NCBI GenBank assembly: GCA_001600055.1
Contig: BCIV01000025.1
Location: 1-64,000 of the forward strand
Length of the DNA stretch: 64,000 bases
Origin: Filobasidium wieringae
Lineage: Eukaryota > Basidiomycota > Tremellomycetes > Filobasidiales > Filobasidiaceae
Direction: 5' to 3'
The position numbers and the translations under genes were made by a program. Below the pieces are notes generated by a model. The model ran no database searches, was not told the origin of the DNA, and worked only from the letters and a program-made list of their open reading frames with translations. Below, piece after piece: positions 59,901 through 64,000 of this stretch (within the stretch, counting starts at the first letter, position 1; every line of letters begins with the position of its first letter).

Positions 59901-60647
59901 TCTCCACTCTACAGTCTTTTGAAGAAAGACATAGCTTGGAACTGGACCGAAGCTTGTCAACATGCTATGGACCAACTCAAGACCAATTTGGTCTCCGCAC
60001 CTATCCTTGCTCATCCAGACTACAACAAGCCTTTTCTACTACACACAGATGCATCCACTGTGGGACTTGGTGCAGTACTTGGACAATTGGATGAAAACAA
60101 CCAAGAACATCCGATAGTCTATTTATCAAGAACACTCAACCCAGCTGAGAAGAACTACACATCAACTGAGATGGAGTGTTTGGCAATAGTATGGGCCGTC
60201 AAGAAGCTGCATGCTTATCTCGATGGATCCACTTTCACCATCATCACCGATCATTCTGCTCTACAATGGTTACTGGACTTCAATGGCTCCAACAAAAGGC
60301 TTGTCAGATGGTCAATGGAACTACAACCTTATCGGCCCAACATGACTATCCGCTACAGAGCTGGAAGGGTTCATGATAATGCAGACCCACTATCTCGTGC
60401 ACCATTGCCTACAACAAACACAACAGCAATCTGCAACAACGTCAACTCTATTTCTCATGTAGAGTATCCTCCAAAACTAACCAATCAAATCAAGGCTAAA
60501 TACAAGGACGACAAGGACTTTGGGTTAATTCTAGCCCTACTCACACAAGATGGTCCTGCACCACCACACCTGAAGCACTTCTACTATCGGTCAGAGCTCC
60601 TATTCTATTCAGTTCCTTTGATTTTGGCTGCAACCAGAACACTGTGA
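56967..60647 (+). CDS. Gag-Pol of Ty3/gypsy element (Gag, PR, RT, RNase H)
   Basis: Uninterrupted 1,226-residue frame. Residues ~55-85 form a short coiled coil (LQLREDNLQLREDNASIKRE). The capsid-like part includes WFTQLGRIK. A CCHC knuckle (CPFCQGDHWKRDCPQ) lies near residue 333 and the protease active site (CIDSGSSISLMD) near 445. Reverse transcriptase begins around 740 (SPWASPVVLVRQKGKDRF), with YIDDIIVYS near 879. RNase H follows from ~1025 (LLHTDASTVGLGAVLGQL, ITDHSALQWLL). The frame runs into DFGLILALLTQDGPAPPH and ends at LILAATRTL just where the integrase linker should start. A clean single frame suggests recent activity or insertion followed by 3' loss. Confidence 0.93.
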   Translation: MSASINRSESPDPLDQPLPRSPIMPIHRDIPQVLLPTPSAESADSTLMAILQELKDLKLDSLQLREDNLQLREDNASIKRELAQLSTVAADSAGHPSDYDDTSIPLSKPLETQNTTNDLVSNNSRTRLKASDLPKYHGKDTEDIDLWIDKVTAIYDYSGIKNSELLSLLPMVLQGNALTWFTQLGRIKRSTHVTWEDWQKALRNAFYLPNHRSALRRQCLYRTLRTTESFSNYFQDKQQLQHYVYPEGTGDFELIEDMLEGIPQTLRPVIKASINRFTTLEEFRRVLIDLEPGLRNNLPKRVTPSTGTTSPYNRPYNRPPQTNATDTKPPSPCPFCQGDHWKRDCPQPQGRNNSSSKKPPATAPNNTPTTASKWKPAQSNNVSLTAKKRVRFSLKEDKASSTTLLANRTRPSDVPLHKLHQSKTPAYTDCAINKPEGKLHEVCIDSGSSISLMDSEYVKLHFPQLRINYGSAFQIKGLGESTALGYIETDLHFKTASKDIITLPIAFFIAPGMSSKIIIGNNFLEHQGAIINLDASTLVLRAFPHEILLRTRMDPARFGIFRSKETYHILPGCQQTIQLETTMEHQNKDSNQYYFEPLKRQDTLVIARSIGDLSNNIQQTEVLNVGQRPLTISQGSTLGDLIPLVNKDTPPPMEPIFANVNNVTTSELLTEFQPFLDAMDINTGLQLEQVEQLRQVLQDNLQAFTFGSRKLGQTDLVTMSLETGDAKPISTPPYHASPAGRKIIDDTLAELMADDVIEESDSPWASPVVLVRQKGKDRFCIDYRKINEVLRADQYPIPRIDDILGQFAGKQYFTTFDANKGFHQVDIKSEDQQKTAFRTHRGLHQFKRMPFGLKTGPSVFQRLTDRILGRYKWQIALVYIDDIIVYSSDFDAHVKDINTVLQLVSKSGITLSPKKCHVAYRSIQALGHSVSNLGIGTVGETIRAVSEFPTPSNTKALQRFLGLAVYYRKFVKDFATAASPLYSLLKKDIAWNWTEACQHAMDQLKTNLVSAPILAHPDYNKPFLLHTDASTVGLGAVLGQLDENNQEHPIVYLSRTLNPAEKNYTSTEMECLAIVWAVKKLHAYLDGSTFTIITDHSALQWLLDFNGSNKRLVRWSMELQPYRPNMTIRYRAGRVHDNADPLSRAPLPTTNTTAICNNVNSISHVEYPPKLTNQIKAKYKDDKDFGLILALLTQDGPAPPHLKHFYYRSELLFYSVPLILAATRTL

Positions 60648-60765
60648 TATGTCAAAAGAGCTTGAGCTAAGATAACTTGGCTTGTCTGACTTGATTGATA
60701 GTTGTCTGGTTCAACTTTGTGGCACCGTATTGACAAATTAAGAAGAGCCCGCAAACCCCTGGCAG

Positions 60766-60926
60766 TGTTGGATACAGGCAATACGCTGTGTGACCTCAGC
60801 CTGGTGTCAAATGACATATCTCCTCTTGCGCAAGTCCTCCCTCTCCTATACAAGTCTCCTTGATCCTTCTGCCCACTTCACTTTAGTTTCCCTGTTGTGA
60901 TCTATACTTGACACTGATCCACAACA
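60766..60926 (+). repeat. Short LTR (161 bp), plus orientation
   Basis: Begins TGTTGGATACAGG and ends GATCCACAACA, the usual TG...CA palindromic LTR ends. The internal word ACCTCAGCCTGGTGTCA recurs in reverse orientation at 62580-62640 and 62965-63026. No coding region follows it, so it may be a solo LTR. Confidence 0.6.
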
Positions 60927-62559
60927 GGTACATTACTTTTGATACTTCATTATGATTATCAGTCACTCCAACACTGTTGCAATGTGGTGTTTGTTTCTAA
61001 TGTTAGATTGGCAATCATGAAATTCAGTTGTCAACTGAAGTAAATTAAATGCAAAACGGCAGTAGGAGTTAAAGTGGTCTCCCATATATATCTATCACGT
61101 GGTGCCACCTTGGTGTATGGTAATTGAGTATGAATTCTTGGGCTCCATTGAGGGATAGATGCCTAGTATAGTAGCATCAACCTGTGAACAGTCACATGTG
61201 ATATGTGCAACCAGTAAAACGGATCAGATATACCTTACATAGTTGTTCATTACGTTTCCTGCTTGTATAGGACTGATCCGGTCTATAAGGTGATTTGAGA
61301 TTACAGCAAGTATGTTGTTGTAAGATGGGCAGTGACACATCCTATGAGACATGTGCCGTTCCTTTCCTTTCAGATGTGATTGGTGGCCCAGCTGGCAATA
61401 GCACAAATGCCTGTTTGTTGCAAATTGTATTGGTTTGACTTCATTAGTAATAAGCCATATAAGCAACATATGGACTGGCAATCTCGACATAAAGCAAATC
61501 ATGAAGAGCAGTCAACATACCATGGAACACAGGATAGTACACCAATCATACAGTTGTGGTTGTTTATGTCAGTAGGTTGGCACAGACAATTGAAATTGTA
61601 TCTATTGATATACAGATTGTTCCACATTTATTGTCCAGCCATCTGATCTAGACATGTGTCTACTCTAAGGGGTTATTGGTCATCTTGTGCCAAAGGGAGA
61701 GAGCAATGGTTGGATATGTTCCCACATTGGTCCCACAGTGGTCCCACTGATTGCGCATAGTACATGTCAACTGTCAACAGGATGACACTATACTTGTCAT
61801 CTATCTATCCCTTGATGGAGTTTGAGATCTCATACTCAATTACCAAATTCCAAGATAGCATCACATGGCACCAGAATCTCCAATACATATATAGAGAAGG
61901 ACACTTTGACCTCTACTTCTGTTCTCACTTTACTTTACTTGTAGTGATCAATGAGTTCAATGACTATTCAAGATTAGATTCATTTTGATGGAGCTCAGGG
62001 TTGACTGGCACGAGGTGTCTGTCTTGAGACGGTACAATAACAGAGATTGTAATCATAATGATCTGTATTAGCGCAGAGCATAACACGCACATATCTCGAA
62101 GGAGAGTCAGGAGGATAAAAGGAATTGGCTTCTATAATATCAGCATTTGCTTCTTCCATTACATCGTAATGTAAGATGATCTGTTGAAGATTCGTAATTC
62201 TCTCCAGGTAGTCATCTTGTCCCTGCATTGCCAGAACTTTCTTCACATCCACTTGCCCTTTCGGTATGTCTGCATATGAGTCTATTCATCGGGCTGGCTG
62301 GCACGTTGCACACAGTATTTACCAAAGTCTTAGGTATGTTGCATACAAATAAGATACAGATCTCAAACAGAGGATAGCAATAAGACAAGGAGGGCAAAGA
62401 TACAATCATCTATTGCATTCCATCATCAACACTTGCCCAAAAAAAGTGGATGAACCCTTATTTCATGGGAGCGATATACACACAACCTTTGGCCTTACCT
62501 GTGAGTCTTGAGCCAGCAACACCTAGGGACATTGATGGCTACATGAAAGAAATAAGGAG
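60927..62559. other. AT-rich, CpG-poor non-coding DNA
   Basis: No open frame with a motif. CG dinucleotides are scarce compared with the rest of the window, while TG and CA are frequent. Repeats of GTCCCACATTGGTCCCACAG type occur near 61720. Confidence 0.5.
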
Positions 62560-62639
62560 AGAGAGAAGATGTACAGAAGAGAATGCATATTACATGACAC
62601 TAGGCTGAGGCTGCATAGCGTGAGGGCGTATGTCCAACA
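62560..62639 (-). repeat. Partial LTR, minus orientation
   Basis: On the minus strand it starts TGTTGGACATACG and carries CCTCAGCCTAGTGTCATG, related to the LTR at 60766. The other end is not recognisable. Confidence 0.45.
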
Positions 62640-62855
62640 GACACGGGTGAGAGAGTACCACTGAGGCTGAATCAGCTAATTTCCCCAAGGAGATCAAATC
62701 TATCGTATTACAATTGTGTAGCTCAACACAACCTCAATGAATCATGCAGATCCTTATTCTGCTACCCTGTAAAACGTCCAGCAGACGCTTGGAAGGTCTT
62801 ATGGCAATTAAAATGTCTCACTCTCTGGGATGTTTCAAGCATAAGCAGATATTCT

Positions 62856-63026
62856 TGTTGTGATCCAGTGGCAAGGAGAAATTGGCACCTATAGACTAGA
62901 GTAAAGTAGGGTGGAAGGGTGGGAAGCCTTGTGATGTGGACAGACAGACGAAGGGATTCACACAAGATGAGATATGCCACATGACACCAGGCTGAGGTCA
63001 CATGGCAAGATAGTGCATATCCAATT
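62856..63026 (-). repeat. LTR (about 171 bp) downstream of the copia fragment
   Basis: On the minus strand it begins TTGGATATGCACTATC, right after a purine run (GAGTGGGAGAA) that fits a polypurine tract, and ends GGATCACAACA. It shares the core GACCTCAGCCTGGTGTCA with the LTR at 60766. It is the expected 3' LTR of the copia remnant to its right. Confidence 0.6.
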
Positions 63027-64000
63027 CTCCCACTCAACCGGTATGCTGAAACATCAAGATGATACAAACTTCACTTTACAAGTGACTGGTTTGTCAACCC
63101 AATGGTATTGTGCAGGTTCAGGAATATGTCAGCAGAGAGTGATTTAGTGATCATGCATGCTTGGTTCTCTTTTGACAGAACATGCATAAGCTTGATTGAC
63201 ATGTATTTTACTTGCTCCCATAGGTTGGTGATGATGGGAAATGTGCTTTGACCTGTCATGACAAACCGAGTTCTGTGACAGCAGGATGGCTCCCATGTTG
63301 TCATTTTGGAGAGTAATTGAGTCACTTTGAGGGAAGCCAGGGTTGTCAAGTAGGAGTTTTAGCCAAAATGCTTGTTTGGCTGCATCTGCAGAGGACAAAT
63401 ATTCCGCTTCTACAGTGGAGAGTGACACTATAGGCTAGCGTCTAGCCCTCCAGGAGGTGGGACCTCCAAATGTTGTGAACAGATAGCCACTGGTGGACCT
63501 GAAGCGCCTTGACACTCATTCTAGTTGGAAGATATAGCCAAGGATGATCTGCTCACCAGATTTGAAATCATAAAATGGATACAGGTCAGAAGTACCCTGC
63601 AAGTGCCAGGCTTGGTGTTTACAGCTTGGTAGTGGTCTGCAGACCATTTGCTGGTCAGGCAAGCAGATCTGCAGCAAAGACAATGTCTGGCCAGGTATGT
63701 GGACAAGAGGACAGATCCAATTTCTCTAGGAAAGTCCAAATCCTCTGCGGCTGCATGTTTTTCTTCTGTTGTGGACATCGGCTGGGATGAAGCGGGATGT
63801 TGTGTTCTGACTGAGTTGCAGTTGGTCATGTCAGAGAGCTTCCACAAGCCACTTCCGTGAGATGAATCTCTAGCTGTCCAGCTTGTCTGTCACCAATGAC
63901 ATTCTAACTGAGGGAATTGTCAACAGGGCTTGACAGGGTCAGTATATGTACACTCAAGCTGTCCTGTGATTCAATAATACATATGAATCTCAATAGTGAA
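63027..64000 (-). mobile_element. Degenerate Ty1/copia pol fragment (RT end and RNase H)
   Basis: Reading minus from the window edge: GDRQAGQLEIHLTE, then DMTNCNSVRTQHPASSQ, FPREIGSVLLSTYLARH, LQGTSDLYPFYDFKSGEQI, RRFRSTSGYLFTTFGGPTSW and the RNase H hallmark SLSTVEAEYLSSADAAKQAF, then NDNMGAILLSQNSVCHDRSK. These match the C-terminal RT and RNase H of copia-type polyproteins. Frame changes and stops (for example TAG before PIVSLSTVEAE) show it is defective. It continues beyond 64000. Confidence 0.82.

Larger units (their letters stand above)
55982..60647 (+). mobile_element. Ty3/gypsy retrotransposon, truncated before integrase
   Basis: Candidate LTR plus an intact 1,226-codon gag-pol frame. 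The element stops after RNase H: no zinc-binding H2C2 region or integrase core is found, and no matching 3' LTR was recognised. The right boundary is therefore a truncation or rearrangement point near 60640. Confidence 0.8.

Noticed and set aside
1..64000. CRISPR arrays, operons or bacterial-type promoters
   Set aside because: The sequence is eukaryotic; tandem repeats found lack the spacer structure of CRISPR arrays.

Overview
The window looks like nuclear DNA of a basidiomycete yeast in the Tremellales (Kwoniella/Cryptococcus-like). This is inferred from compact genes with many mostly 40-80 nt GT-AG introns, a GPI-anchored chitin deacetylase, F-box and DUF6534-type membrane proteins, Zn-cysteine cluster regulators, an intron-bearing tRNA-Val, and a retroelement-rich end. 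No species assignment is possible from the sequence alone.

Layout. 0-2.3 kb: tandem repeat and a minus-strand chitin deacetylase. 4.8-6.0 kb: cysteine-cluster nuclear protein. 6.5-9.9 kb: a frameshifted pseudogene and an F-box gene with an in-frame stop. 10-15.5 kb: poorly resolved DNA with a few weak coding candidates. 16.1-17.5 kb: an intact F-box/LRR-like gene. 17.5-23.6 kb: mostly empty apart from one tRNA-Val(AAC). 23.6-32.4 kb: a divergent pair, a type II membrane SGNH hydrolase (minus) and a multi-pass DUF6534-like protein (plus); both carry very large introns (1,840, 1,400 and 623 nt) filled with satellite or telomere-like sequence. 33.4-34.1 kb: a three-exon orphan gene.

36.0-44.3 kb is the most coherent functional block: a Zn2Cys6 regulator, a predicted secreted nitrilase, an MFS transporter (opposite strand) and a second, cytosolic nitrilase. 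CGG...CCG inverted motifs sit upstream of the secreted nitrilase and inside the divergent MFS/nitrilase promoter. I infer a nitrile or cyanide utilisation/detoxification cluster.

45.7-46.8 kb: another cysteine-cluster protein. 47.1-53.2 kb: a large SNF2-helicase locus with a Cys-rich N-terminus that appears to be decaying (frameshift, 27-nt intron, repeated in-frame TGA codons). 53.6-64 kb: gene-poor, visibly CpG-poor, retroelement-derived DNA with a Ty3/gypsy gag-pol that ends before the integrase, short LTRs in both orientations and a degenerate Ty1/copia fragment running off the right edge. This resembles the edge of a centromeric or pericentromeric region in this group.
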